The notes below the pieces were generated by a model. The model did not search any database. It was given only the letters and a program-made list of their open reading frames with translations, and was not told the origin of the DNA. The position numbers and the translations under genes are program-made. This document shows, in pieces, positions 1 to 13,620 of a DNA stretch of 64,000 nt; the stretch's first letter is position 1, and the number at the start of each line of letters is the position of its first letter. Source of the DNA: Helopsaltes ochotensis (Eukaryota; Chordata; Aves; Passeriformes; Locustellidae); NCBI GenBank assembly GCA_013400155.1, contig VXBM01000144.1:1045143-1109142 (forward strand), read 5' to 3'.

Positions 1-554
1 CCCAAATCTGATAAGAGATGAAAATCCCCAAGGTCCCAGTGCCAGAGGTATGAACAGCAGCTACAGACTAGAGGGAGGATTCAAACTGGTGACTCCTGCA
101 GGGTGAAAAGGAAGAAAAGTTGGTAGTTGGCCTTGCTGTTTTGCAGTAGCTATTTGGCAAGTCAGTGTGTGCATAGCTCTGGACTAACTCAGTAATTCGT
201 GTGTTGCCTTTGTATGCTATAGAAAAGAAAACAGAGATTGAGGGTTGTTAGTTGTTGTCTGGGGAGACTAGTAGTGCAAATTTGAAGAAACCAGCAACAG
301 CAAAGTATAATTAAGTCCAATGGTTGTTGATAGGTTTGTTTACATTTGTGTGGCATGACAGCAGATTCTCTTCTTCAGCAGAATGTGGCACAAGTGCGAA
401 AAGCTTCCTGACTTCTGAAGTGGAAATAGTTTCCTGATGTTGACTAAGAGCCTGTGTTCTTAGTTCTCTCTCCAGCTCATTGCTCAACGCTTGATTCTCA
501 TGGCACTGCCGTTGCAAGAGGAACAAAAAACTCTGCAGACAGGGCGGGGAACTT

Positions 555-680
555 TATTGAAAAAAACAAAACAAAAAAACCAAAAAAACCAAAACAACCA
601 TAACCCTGCAAATGCAAACAAAACCCCCTCCACCCAGCAACCAAACCAACCAACCAAAAAGCCACAAACCCCCAAAAGCA
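555..680. repeat. A/C-rich low-complexity tract
   Basis: Over about 125 bases the + strand is almost only A and C, with runs such as AAAAAAACC and ACCAACCAACC. Open frames across it are artefacts of composition. It is roughly complementary in composition to the T/G-rich tract at 10085-10220. Confidence 0.85.
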
Positions 681-2277
681 AAAGACATCCTCACCCAAAA
701 AATGTACTGGGGAATAGGAAGGGAGCTGTGTACACCTATGCTTAAAGGATTGCCTCCTCAGAGCAGTGTACTGCTGTATTTAATTTTTCTACTATTAAGT
801 TCTTTGGTTGGGTTTTTAACCATCCTGTGAAGAAACAGATACTTAATAGTGTCTTGCTTGCTTTAACTAGTACGTATCTTGTGCCAAACTTCTGTAGATG
901 TGAGCCTATGAGTAAATATTTGAAAAATTAAAATTAGCCCAGATTGTTCTAAAATATGCTTAGATGCTTGACATCTGAAATACTGTGATGTGGGATTCTT
1001 CGCATATTTCTGCTAAGCGTTGTCCTTCAACTACATCGGCTTGAGCAGGAAGGAAAAGTACTTTATGCCTATAAATTAACTTCAGTGGGAGTCGTATTTA
1101 CCTTGTTGATATAGCATAATTAGTTCTGTGGCTGGGGAGTTCTTCCATCTCTTGGAAGTGTGTGGGTCTAGCAGGAGTGGACGTCAGTCCTCTTCTGCCT
1201 TCTGGTAAACACCCAGGGGTCAGCATCTCCCAGCTCAGCCCTTGGGGCATGGGATGCACCTGGAGAGAGGGGGTGTTGGAACAGCTCCCTGCTGCTCCAG
1301 GTCAGCAGCGCTGTGGCCACTGTCCCTGGCTAATCTGTGTAATTATTTTGAGTGTTTAAGTATCTGCAGTTAAGCAGCCAGGCTTTGCTGCCTTAATAAC
1401 ATCTTACGCAATGGGACCCTTCCCACGCTCCTGGCCGGCTCAAGGCGACGTGGCACGGTGGAATTTCAGTGTGCAGAAGAGGTGGGCGTGCAAAGGGAGT
1501 CGCTGGAAAGGGACTGTGTGCAATGAACTATTTTCTTTTGCAAGTCAAAATACCTTTTCTTTTTCTTAAATCTCTTGTACAGCAGTTATTTAATTTTTTG
1601 TTTTTTCTTTTTACAGCGAAAGAACTGTTACATGTTACTAGAGAACTGGTAGCTGAAAGGGATTAGTACCCTAGGGTGTTAATTTATGATGTGGTTTAAC
1701 AGTCTTTTTTTATTTTTTTGTCAAACTTAGCTTTTAATTTTTGTACTTTTCATTTATAATCAGACTAAATTTCCAATTTGTTTTTTTCTTTCTCATTAGC
1801 TATGGTATTTTTTGCTTTATTGGACTCAAGTATGGCAAAAAATTTGTCATGCTTTGAAACCTGATTTGTGTAATTTGCGTAATTGATAACTACATGCTTA
1901 AGGGTAATGTTTTTGTTACATTTTAAAATAATAAAAGCAAGCACTCTACACACATTTCTGTGATCAACAAATGTAACTCAAGTAGACTTCGGTGTCATCA
2001 CGATGTTATTTCCTTTGTAAAGGGGGAATCTTCCTATGCTCAATCTCATTATTTTTCCTGTATCATACATAACCCATTCAGTAAAAGATGGGATGAGGCG
2101 GAGGGCTGTCTCTAAAAACTTTGTGAAGAGTGTAAACTCAAAGATGCAGTCAGTGTCCAGTCTCTGTGGAACGTTAAAGGTAGTTTTTTGTTGCTTCTTT
2201 CCTCTTCATTTCTTTTTTTTTATTAATGACATACTACACTTCTGGCCTGGCAAAATTGTGCAGTGAAACTCCCCAGT

Positions 2278-2319
2278 CCAGTTCTGTTTTATGAAATACC
2301 AGTTCTGTTTTATGAAATA
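2278..2319. repeat. Perfect 21-bp tandem duplication
   Basis: A 21-base unit beginning CCAGTTCTG and ending GAAATA occurs twice in direct tandem with no mismatch (2278-2298 and 2299-2319). Perfect identity suggests a recent duplication. Confidence 0.9.
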
Positions 2320-5072
2320 GATTCTGTATTTTTTTTTTTGTGAAAAGGTCCTGATGAGGAGCTGCTGTGTGGTGCAACAGGGAATTTTAATGCATGAGTG
2401 ACCAGCGCTTTGAAATGCAATCACTGGCTGCTGATGTTGCTGAGCCAGACAAGAGCCCGGGAAAATAGGGCAAATTGTGTTGGAAAGATGGGCTCATGAA
2501 ATTTTCCAAGCAGCCCTGTGTCAGTACAGTAGGAGAGCACTTTTTGCCAGTACAGAATGAGGAAATGGTAACTTGCTTTCTGAGTCCTTCGTGCAGCCAG
2601 CACATTGGCCTGTCCTGTCACTAGCATGTTTTCTTTGGGTTGTGTTCCTTGTGTACTTTAACCTTTTTGGTTATTCCCCTTTGGCCCTTCCAAGGGGTGT
2701 TTTGGGGCCCTTCATTAGAAAGGCCTATGCTCTGTCTCCCACCCGGCATTATCAACATCAGGAAACAGAGAATGTTGTTGGGAGATGAGGAAGGAAGTTA
2801 GACTTCAAAATTCCCCAGTTTGGAACCAATTAGGGTTATTTTGTAATTGTTTTTGTTCCTGTTACTAAGCCTAACTTTAAAATAAATTCCCTTTATGTGA
2901 AGTACAGTAGTAACAAACAATGGCGCTAGTTTCAGGTTGTTGTGTTTTTTTTTTTTTCCAGTTTCTTTCTGGTTTTATTTAGATGCTGCAAATGGAAATG
3001 AGATTAAAAAAATATGACGGTTCTGCTTGTATTGACATGGTTCTTGATGATTCCAGGAAAGCAGAGAGGTCAGAAGTTCCTCTTCCTTGTTTACCTCTGT
3101 GTTACCATCCCACAGAAATATGAGGGTGAGGGCTCTGCAAAGCTGAGTGGCACAGGATGGGACACGTTTTCTAGTGGCACTACCCTGGATGCAATTCTGT
3201 GCAGGAAAGATTATCCTGAATAAGGTTATTTCTGTTCTTTCCTCTCTAACATCTCTGTGTAAAACCTGTGTATTGCGTGTGCTAAGAAATGTGTGGAGAA
3301 AGTGAGTGTACGTATCTGAGGATTGCTTTTGATAAGACAAATGTAAACATTTTTGTGAGAAATATTTGCTGAGAATGCAGAGCTGGATTTGCTTTCCTTA
3401 GAAAACATCTGAGAGTTGAGTTCCAGGCAATAGTCAGTTTTCACAGCATCAAAATTGAATCGTCTTTAAACTAAAAAAAAAAATAAAAAATATCCACCAA
3501 TGTTGAAAATCAGATGTTAGGTTCTTGGTTGGCTGCTAAATATGTTTAGCCTTCCAACCTGTGACTGATGTATGGTCTAATTTCATTAGAACAGGTAGTC
3601 CTGTGTCATGCATCTCTTGAATGTTCTTTGCAGCAGGTTTTTTTTAGAGCAAATTTGGGAACAAATTCATGATGAGCTTGGTGTAATAGTTGCACACAGG
3701 ATAAAGAAAATAGCTTATAGGTTTGTTCTGGAAATGATGACTTGACAGTAGCCTCTGGCAGTGGAATTTAGCTATCAATAGTGTGTTAATCCAGTTAAGT
3801 AGAGAGCCTTTCATAGGGAAATAAGAGTCATGTGTTCTAGCTAAATAATTACGTGTAAAGTAATCATGCAACTTGTAAACATTGCCTCGATATTTTTGTG
3901 ATTTCTTTTTTTGACACAGTTATGACACAGCAATAACTTTTTATTGAAGCAGTGGCACATGCAGTGGCTCTGGACTGTATTTATTTCAGAACATTCTTAT
4001 CTAAAGCTGTGTTGATATGTGTAGGCACTGACTTCATCAGCTAGTTTTTGCCTGTTCCTGTTTACTGTTTGGAAAATACCAAACGTGTGACAGTCGTAAT
4101 TAAGCTTATGTTTATACACCAGTTCTAAATCAAAGCAAGCTTGCACTGAGACACACTGATTATTTGGAGAAGTTTGACACCGGTCCTGTGTTTTACCTGG
4201 TTAGAGAGTGTTCCCAGGGGTCAGTTTTCACCCTCCAGATCCCCTGGACACAGTTCAGCTCCCATCCTCTTCCCCCTCCGGAGGCTGCGCAGTGAAATCA
4301 CCTAGGAGGAAGAAGAGCCAGTTAATGCATGATGACTGTCTTCAGTTAACTCCTGGTGGAACTTTTATCTCTGAGTTAATAGATCTTTAACATATTTTTT
4401 TTTCCATGCTGAACAGTGAAACAAAACCCACTATGATTTCACTTGTCTCTCATTTCAGTGGGTATACTGGCACCAGTGGGGCATAAGAAATACCCAACAC
4501 AGTGAGATATGTGCTTATTCTGTAGAACAAAGCCTATTTTTGGTAGTCCTCTTGAATTTGGTAGGCTTGTTTTTCTTTTGTTTTCTGCTGATGAAACTAT
4601 AATCACTGAAAATTGAGCACCCTCTCCCTGGGACCTTGGCAGATGTATGATGATGCTTGTTAGGTTGGTTGGTTGGTGTTCCTTGTAGTTTACCATGCTG
4701 CTTTGAGGTTGGAAAGGTGATGAAATCTCGAGAGTGGCAACCTGTTATCTGCCACAGTTCATATGAACTTAAAAAGAAATCAGGGATATGCATTTGAGTC
4801 TGTTTTTGTCACTTTTAAAGTAATACAATTGATTTAGAAACATATCTGGCATCTTCTGAGAAACCTTCACACCTATGGGTGTATGAATGGGTGGACCTGT
4901 TTACATCAGGTTTAAGGGCTGCAGCTCCATAAATACATAGTTACGATTTTAAATTGCAAACATGATCACTCCTTATTCTATGGAGCTGTAACCACCGTGG
5001 GGAAAGCACTCAATAATCGTAATGCACTTTATTGCTACATGATGGTTAATAAGCCTTAAAGTGAACACTGTG

Positions 5073-5123
5073 ATATTACATTGGCCATCCTTAGAGGACC
5101 TCTAAGGCAGCAGAATGTAATAT
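5073..5123. other. Two-part inverted repeat (hairpin) in the HIPK3 intron
   Basis: The centre, CCTTAGAGGACCTCTAAGG (5089-5107), is a perfect inverted repeat around one A. After a symmetric 6x6 unpaired block, a second perfect 10-bp arm follows: ATATTACATT (5073-5082) pairs with AATGTAATAT (5114-5123). In RNA it would fold as 10 bp, internal loop, 8 bp and a 3-nt loop. It may be a MITE remnant, a small structured RNA or chance. Confidence 0.6.
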
Positions 5124-5766
5124 TTTCTGTTTTGTAACAGGGTCATCTTACCTTTTATTTCCAGGGACACTTGTTTGAGGTCGCTAAGGTAAAGGCCTGT
5201 TTCCTTGGTACCTCACCAAAGCAGCTTTCTGTCTTTAGGTACTTACAGTACCCTACAAGGCTTGATAAGTCAGTGACATTCTTTTTGAAGACTTCAGTGA
5301 TTTTCGTCTTCAGATGAAAATTTATTTCAAAAATGCGTCCTTGGGGATTTTTTTTTTGGATGTCTTTCTCGGTTGGTTACTTTTATTTATGTTTGTAAAA
5401 ATCTGTAATCTTAAATCATAGTACAAGCTTGTCGCCCTGTTCTTCTAAAGTTCTTCTAAGCCTTCCGATGTTTGCATTTTTGTAATTGAGTTTCTCACGC
5501 ACTTTTCATGTAAATAATGATTGTTTTGCATTTTTTCTGGAGGAGGAGAGAATTGATGGACTGTTAGTTTGACCAGTGTGATTGCAGAGGTCGCAATTTC
5601 ATCCTCCAATCCATGTCACTTTTGGAATTCTATAAATATCGAGGTCTGGAAATAAATGCCCCTTTTTTGCCTTGGACATCTCAGTGTGTGCGTGTCGTTC
5701 ATTTTGTGTCGTATTGTGACACAAGCTGATTTCTCCTAAGGTCATTTGCAGCATCGGAGACAAAAA

Positions 5767-5800
5767 ATAATAACAATAATAACAATAATAACAATAATAA
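5767..5800. repeat. 9-bp microsatellite, unit ATAATAACA
   Basis: About 3.8 tandem copies of the nine-base unit lie in the long HIPK3 intron. Confidence 0.9.
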
Positions 5801-8800
5801 AGAGTTTGTCTAGTTCTGAAATGAAAATACCTGTGTTTGTCATTATGCTTTAATGGACTCTTCCTCATAAGGTTATGTTACCAGGCTCAAAACCACTTCT
5901 ATTTTGATTTTGATGTAGATCTGATACTGTTCCTGCTTCCAGCTATTTATTCTCAAGAGGCTATTTCTGTATAAGGCTTCAAGTATTTCAGCATCTCAGG
6001 AATTGTCTGATAATGGATAATTTTGCTGCTCCTTTCCCAGCATCTTCATTAATGTGTGTGTTGTTTACAGTGCCATGACAAGGTTGGTTGACAGCACCTC
6101 TTCCTGGGTAATTGTAAACAAATTTGTAAGCCTGTCTTGGCAGTGGGATTACTGCCAAGGATTCGTTTAGTATATTGGCCTGCTTGTAGTGGTTTATGCT
6201 ACTCTGCTCATGGACAGTATAATTTCTTATTTTTGTACAGGCAATACTCTTTACTGCCGTCAATCTTAAAATTGCCATTTTGCGAGGGCATTCAGGAAAA
6301 CTGATTGTGGGGAAAATCATGTTGCACAAAAGTCCTGCTGAGTGGATTATAGTGATCCTGTCTGATTTCACCTATAAACTTTGGTCAGTGTCGAGGACCC
6401 AAAAGAACTAGAACAACTTGATGAATCTAGAAGGAAACCACATAGATTTCCCCCACCAACTGAAGTGTGTGTGTAGGGAGGGACTGCTCAGACTGCAGGC
6501 AGCAAAGTAGGGCATTGCTGAAATGGAGCTGGAGGTGGCTGCATTTGGGAGGTGTTTTTTTCTTTCAATAAGACTTTTTTTTTTCCCTTCCCAATTTTAG
6601 CATATGCAAGGTTACGCTTACTTTTGTAGGTTGACTTCTTCCTAAAAGGGAAAAAGCAGAATGTAAAACTGACAGAAAACTTAATGAACTTGACTCACAA
6701 GGAAGTATTAACTCTGTTAGCAGAGACACAGCAAGGCCAGTGCTGGGAGCCTTACTAAAAAGCAATGACATAATGCAGGGCTGGCCTTTGAAAGTTTGTC
6801 CTATCAATTTGTGGTGTGACAACAGAACTTAAAAATAGTTCCTGGGACTAAGAAAAAGTAGTGCTTTGATTTGAGGATTTCTTTTTTTTTACCATGGAAA
6901 ATTTGTACATGCTAGAAACAAACCAATGTGGAATCTACACATATCCAAGGAAATCACAGAAACCTTTTTAGTAGAGATTTGTCAACAGGACTTTAGTTTT
7001 CACCTTTTCAAGGAGCAGGAGTTCCTGGTAAATACTCCCACTGTGCAGACTCTTATAATACCATAGCCTTTAGGGCAGTGTTCAGGATTTGGCCATCACA
7101 TGCAAAATAGTCCAACTGCACAAATATTTTATTTTTGCAATTTTTGTGAGTTGTTGACGCTTTGAATAAATTTTTAGTTGACGTTGTCTTGGTTTCGTAT
7201 TTTGTTACAAGTAATTTGAAAGCTTTGAACCCAGAATATCTCCCTGCACTAGTAAGGTACATAGATGGATTATGAGCTTTATGTAGTGTATATTTCTATT
7301 CTCTGTTCAGGACATATTGAGAGTGCTTCATAATCTTTATTGATACTATATTAATGCATGTTTAATAGTTCAAATGAAATGACAGTTGTGTTCTTGAAAT
7401 AACTATTGCTGTTATTTTTTAAAGTCCAGGAAATGTTTATTGCTCCTCACGCTTTTCCAGCGGAACCTTGTGGGGGCCTTGTGAAATTCTGTATAATTCT
7501 TTCTCTGCACTCTGAGAAGAGCAAGCAGTGAAGGTAACTTCCTTTTCCTCTTGGAGACAAAATTTCTCCAGCCCCAGCTCAGGGCACTGAGCAGTCCATG
7601 TGCTTCAGCCCAGTTTGAGCAGCAGCTCCTCTGTAAATGAGGGGAAAGTTCCCTGTCTATTTGATCTTTGTTGCTTCTGTTACTACTGTCAGCAAGTGTG
7701 CCTTTTCCTAACATGAGCGACTGGCTATATTGGGAACAGAATGAAGTTTTTAGCCATAACTAATGAGCTACTAGCAATTATAAGTGTCCTGGACCAGACT
7801 CAAAGGGTTCACTCAGATGAAAGCTCCCATTATTATTCAGTTATTATCTAGATCTCATTTTTATCTTTTTTTTTCTTTAAACTGCACTACCTGTTTTAAA
7901 CTTCTGTTTGCTCACAGCAACATTTTAACATTCAGTATGATTATAAAGAATTCCCAGTATAATCTGGTTACCCTGATTTCTTCCTCAAGTGTGGGGGTAG
8001 AGGGCCCAGGTTTTAGTATTAGATATCAGGCAAGAACTGCTTTAAAAATATATCACCATTCGTGTAGTGAGAAGAAGAAATGGAAAAAAATCCCTACTCT
8101 GTACTTTAATATTTGGGTGCATTTTTGAATATAAATTTACTTCAAAAATCTTCCTAAAGTAGGGCTTGCAGAAATGCTGGGGCTCTATGCTCTAGTCGCG
8201 TTCCTGTCATAGCATGTTGTCAGTCTGATGTGACATCAGTTCTGAATGTAATAGATACATAGTTAAGCAGTTTATTTTAGGATCCAAAACTCTTCTAAGA
8301 ATAGACAGGCTCCCCTTTCAGCGGGAAAGGACAAATAAACTGAAATGGAATCACAGGGAAGGAAAACTAGGAAAAAAAGCAGAGAGGAAAAAGCATCTGA
8401 GGAGAACAATACAAGGGAAAAACCTGCAGCTCTGTACTGGTGGGGTTCAAGGCTGGGGCGAAACATTTGTAGGGACCATTGCATCTGGATTCTTTTAGCA
8501 GACTGTGGTGTTATGGGAAGCAGGTGATGGGATGTGCTGGAAGGCTGAGGTCTTAACAGTCTAACCTACCAAAATAGACTTGTGTAGTTTTCCTCATTAG
8601 CAGTCCATAGGTTAAATTCATCAGGGAGGGGAAAAAAATAACCTTTAAATCGTCTAAAGTACTTCCTTAGCTTTGCCAGAGCATTAACAGGTGGTTTTCC
8701 ATCGTACCCCAAAGCTGAGGTGCTGTTGTGTTTCCCCATAGATGTGTTAGTGGGATTGCTAAGCCAAGGGTGAGGATGAGACTTGTTCTGGTGGTGTCAT

Positions 8801-9067
8801 ATTTACACCACGGGTCTAATCATAGAAATTTGTATGGGAAAAACTCGCCAAGTCAGCCAGTCGGTTCACTTGCCAGAGCAGCATAAATTACTGCAGCAGT
8901 ATTCAAATTAAAATTAAGGTTGTTAAGTGTTGGTGTGTACTGTGTGTTGGGTGTATTTTTCTGCAGTGTTCCCACAGGACATTGAACCAGACATGTAACA
9001 GTTGGGTATGAATCCAGCAGAATATTTAGTATCTAGAGACATTTTTATAATGGTTTTTATTCACCAA

Positions 9068-9090
9068 AAGGTTACTACTACTGTAACCTT
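9068..9090. other. Short perfect stem-loop
   Basis: AAGGTTAC (9068-9075) and GTAACCTT (9083-9090) form an 8-bp perfect stem with a 7-nt loop TACTACT. A match this short can easily arise by chance and no function is implied. Confidence 0.5.
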
Positions 9091-10084
9091 GAGAAAGCAG
9101 ATTTAATTTCATGTGTGTTAATTCATCTGCCCCAGTTGCTGCTCTGTAGGTTTTCTGTCATAATTTTCATGTTACTATTCTTTGTGATTTTTTGTGTTCA
9201 ATTTAGCAGCTGCATAGGTACTAAGTGTCTAGATAACACTTTATATAGGGGAGTATCCAAAGGGAAATGTATTCTGATGTTCCATTTATTTAGTGAACAG
9301 GCCATGAATCTCCAATGTGAAGCTGTGGCCTCAATACATGACATTTTGCACAACGCTATTGTTTAAATTGTATGTGCTTTGAATATTTCAATTCCAAGTG
9401 GTCACGTTGCTGTTAATAGATAATTTTTTAAAAAACACTAGATTCCCCTACAAGTCTGTTGCTTCTTTGTTTTTCCAAATTAAACAGCTTTAACAAGCCT
9501 ACTGTTTCTGTTTATCCTGATGTCATGGTGTCAATGTTGAATCTTGATTTGACAATGTTTTTATAATCTAGTATCATTACATAAATTATCTGTAATGAAA
9601 ATATGGATTTTTTTTTTCTGAGATTACAATTTTATTAGGTTTTTTCTCTTGTTAATGTTTGGTAATTAAAACATTGTAATTTGAAGTCAAAATTTGTCAG
9701 TCTGAGTTGCAAAATTTCACCATCAGAACATCACTTTGCATCACCCAGATGGGCACGTATCAGCAGTTTAAAAAATCCTTTTCACAATGGACAAGGATGT
9801 GAGCAGATTTTCTTACTCTCTGCAGTATCCGTGGGGTGTGTTCATCTCCAGTGAGATGTGCTTGCCCAGAGAATTGCTGTGCAACAGCTTAATGCTGGAA
9901 AATGATTTCAAATAATTCAGTAGTTTCATGGTTTATTGAACTTTTGGGCTGAACTACAGTCCTGCAGCAGGCAGATGTCTTGTCCCTATATGGGAGGGCA
10001 AACTCTGTTACAAGTGTTGCTGAAGAAGGAAAGAAATTTTCCTTTGGGTCTTCAGGTTAGACTTTTCCTTGGTATTGTTCTGGG

Positions 10085-10220
10085 GTTTGTTGTTTTTTTG
10101 TTTTGTTTTGTTTTTTGGGTTTTTTTTTTTGTTTGTTTGTTTGGGGGTTTTTTGGGGGGGGTTTTTTTGGTTTTTTTTTGTTTTTTTTTTTTTGGTTTTT
10201 TTTGGGGTTTTTTTTGGTTC
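10085..10220. repeat. T/G-rich low-complexity tract
   Basis: The + strand is almost exclusively T and G, with repeated G-runs of 3 to 7 bases separated by T-runs. The G-run spacing is compatible with G-quadruplex formation on the + strand, which is also the HIPK3 transcript strand. Open frames across it are composition artefacts. Confidence 0.85.
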
Positions 10221-13200
10221 TGATTTCTTAATAGCTGGTTAAAATGAAGCAGTATGTTATGATTCACTTGATTCTTGACATAACAGCAACATCCTTGTGT
10301 TCGCTCTTATTTTTTTCTTTATGTGAACTATGCCAGTAACAGAGACCCTCGTGCTAATCAGTCATATTAGAAAATAATTCCTCTTTCCATTGCCTTATGT
10401 CTGCGGGGTTTTTTACAGCAGGATCTGTCCGCTTGCTTCTTTAGCGCCACCATAACTTTGTACCCTGAGCCCAGTTGTAGGGCTGTGGTCATCAAGGGTT
10501 AAAACACAAAAAGCCTTTGCAGAAAACTGACTTAGAAGGCCTTGGCATTCTCGACAAAGATGCCACAAGCAAATACTGCTGTGCTTTTTACTCTTCTGTA
10601 GAACTATGTTCTTCAGCTGATGTTGGGCCCTGCAAGTCCATGTAGGCCCTTACAGAGTTAGAAATTGTTCTTCCCACAGAATCAACAATAACAAAGTAAA
10701 GCGGGGCGGGAATTAAGTTCTAACATGTCTGATCTGTGAGGCCTTGAAACATCCCACGCTGTGCTCTTCTCTTGTCCTCCTCCAGAGCTGGAAATCTGTG
10801 TTTGATCGTCTCCTTGGGTGGAGGTCAGCTCGTGGTTGCCAACAGCCCCGCTGCTTGGCCTTCCAGAGCTACTTGTGCTTGCCTTGACTGCAGTCACTAT
10901 TCCAAACAAGATCGTTTCAAGTCTGGTTTTCTTCAAAAATAACGTGGACAATTCAGCAGCTCATCTCGGGGGTTTGTTTGGCACAAAGCCTGTGTACCAG
11001 ATTTTGGATGTTTTCCTTTTCTGGGCAGAGGCAATGTCTGTGTGACCACCTCTTGCAGCCTTTGACCATTGCAAGGATAGAGCGCTGCAGGGTGGTCCCA
11101 CAGTTTGGAGTAAATCCTGCAAGCACACAAAGGGTATTTTCAAAATTCAGTTATTGGTAAGTAACCTCATTTGACACTTAAAATAGTGACACTTTGCTAT
11201 CCAAAATGTAAATGCACTAAATAGCAGGCTTTATTTATCAATAAAGCATTTGAAGAGTTTATATCTATACCATTTTGTTCATTCTGTTGCTGCATCAGTA
11301 TCTACTTTGCTTAATTTCCATGTAATTCAAAAACTGCTTAACATATCAAGTGTATAAATAATCACTCAGTAAGTCTTCAAGGAAAATCAAAATCATGAAA
11401 AGGCAGAAGCATAAACATCTGGTTTTAATAAAATCAACTCCTCATTTCACGGGAGATAGCGGATAATTGGAAACGAGTCTGCTGAAATCATTTGTTTTAT
11501 TATTCTCATCTGAATAAATCAAACAGGAATAACTAAATTATTATCTTCAGTATTTTTGGTAAGTGGTTAGAGAAAGTTTGTTAGCTTAAAATTTTTGCTT
11601 GCTCTCTCAAAACAAAATTCTTTTTCAGTATCAGGAAAAAGATCTAGGATAGTTTGTTTTTTTTATTATTTGAGGAAATTATCTAGGATTTAATTTTTTG
11701 TCTCATTTAATTTCTTGTTGAATTTTCTTTTCCTTGTTCACTTATGAGCTGTAAGTTCTAAAGAATTTTTTTTGCAGCAATTGCTTCTTTTTTTAAGTAG
11801 TCACGTATGTGGGCCACTTTCTATATAAGATTTTCAAATCCTTCTCTAGGGCAGATCAGGGTTCAAAGTTAAACTGGCAGCTGCATGTCAGTCTTGTATG
11901 TTGTATATATATCACTGGGAGGCTCTGAGGGGAAGTAGGTCTTTTCTAGCTCTTGAGTATGCACAGTCCTGTGAAAATGTTTTATTAGGCAAAAATGAGG
12001 TTTTATCATTTTGGGGTAGAAAAACATACTGTGGCCATAGGATTTTACAGGGGGTACAGAGACTGTTTTCCCTGTGTCTTAACGACCACTGCCCATGCAC
12101 CAAACCTCCTTCAAAGGTGAAATGAAACTAGGAATGAGGGCGTAACTTCCCATATCAACTTGAACATAATTATTCTCACTGTATTTTAAGGTAAATGGTG
12201 ACATAGCCTTGAGTTGCTGAGTGGTGGAATTGAGTCTTTCCTGCTGCCTCAAAGACAAAGATGCCCCTATCCAGCTTAACTAACATTTCCTGAGTCTGTG
12301 TCTGAGCACTTATATTTTTGATTTCCAAGTCCTCTTACATTCATAGATACTAAAAAAATACTTCCATCAGAGTTTGCTAGTTATGTACTTCCTGACGCCT
12401 GGTCATAAAAGAGTTAAAGGAATGCTAGAAAACTATAAAAGCCAGGAGTGTGAATGTAAATCTAGAATTCAGATTTTCATTATTGATTTGCTGCAGTGTT
12501 CCTTCCAAAGAATAGGGAGGAAGGCTCGTAGTCTGGCATTGTGTACCATACTTGAATTTCTAAGACCAAGTACATGTTAACACATGACACTGCCAATCTG
12601 CATTCTGACATCTCAGTGGGCTTAAAAGCAAGAGACAATAAATTCAACTATAAAAGTGGTCTTAGGAAGTGCATTTGAGTGATTTTTTTTTAATGTGTAA
12701 CACAATTATTTTAAAGATGCCTATAAATTTTATTGATATAATTCTTATTTTAACAAAATTAAATTACAAGTAACAATTATTCTGACCATGAGGAAGATTG
12801 CACAGAAGATTGTAGTTTGGGTCATGGGATTTGCTTGGGTAACTCGTATATTTGTGCAAGAATAGTGGTTTTAATATGTAGGAAATGAGATCTATGTGTA
12901 TGTTCTCAGACCAGCAGTCTATGTATCCTGGTCTTTTGTTACTGGAGAAAATTTACTATAGCACAAGGTTGCACTTCAGTGTCTTCTGATGCAATTTTCT
13001 TACAGTTCTACACAATTGAAGGCTGTTTTTGCTCTACATGGATTCAACCCTTACTGTATAATCTAGAACCCTTGTGGATATTTTTCCTGTCTATCCATTC
13101 TTAAATACTCCTAATATTTTTTATTTCAACAGTGACCTGTGATTCTGAGAGTAATTATAATTCTAGCTTTAAAAACCCACTTTTATATTTACATCTTTAC

Positions 13201-13399
13201 CTCAAAGTGGGTGGGGGATTCCTTGGTCTTCTAGAGTGAGGCAGGGCGTTAAAAACACCTGTCTGCTTCTCTTCCCTTATTTATTATATAATTTGAGTAA
13301 TGTTACTGATCGTTCATTCTTCCCTGAAGCTTTATAGTTCTAAACAGGGTTTCTTCTTGTACCCAAATCTCTTCAAGTCTTTAATTTATATTGTTCTTT

Positions 13400-13620
13400 T
13401 CTGCGTCTTTTCTATTTGATGTATCCTTTTTCAGATGGGGGTGACCAAAACTGAACACAGAATTCAAAAGTGAACACACACTATTCAAGGTGAGGGAATA
13501 TCACTAGTTTTATATAAGGCATAGTATTTTATAATATGTCTTTGTCCTTTAAAAATAAATACCGATGTCCTGATTATTTTTGCTCCCAATTGTCAAATAT
13601 TTTTCTTGAATAATCTGTAA
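13400..13620 (-). mobile_element. Degraded CR1-type LINE fragment
   Basis: The + strand text around 13430-13500 (GGGGTGACCAAAACTGAACA, followed by a TTCAAGGTGAGGG segment) resembles the reverse complement of the CR1/L3 reverse-transcriptase 3' region that is common in amniotes. It is heavily mutated and has no open frame. Ends are approximate and the family name comes from memory of the consensus. Confidence 0.55.

Noticed and set aside
491..830. Lys/Pro/Gln-rich open frames on both strands
   Set aside because: They are the translation of the A/C-rich tract and have no domain or splice context.
9936..10267. Phe/Gly-rich and Lys/Pro-rich open frames
   Set aside because: Translation of the T/G-rich tract; low complexity only.
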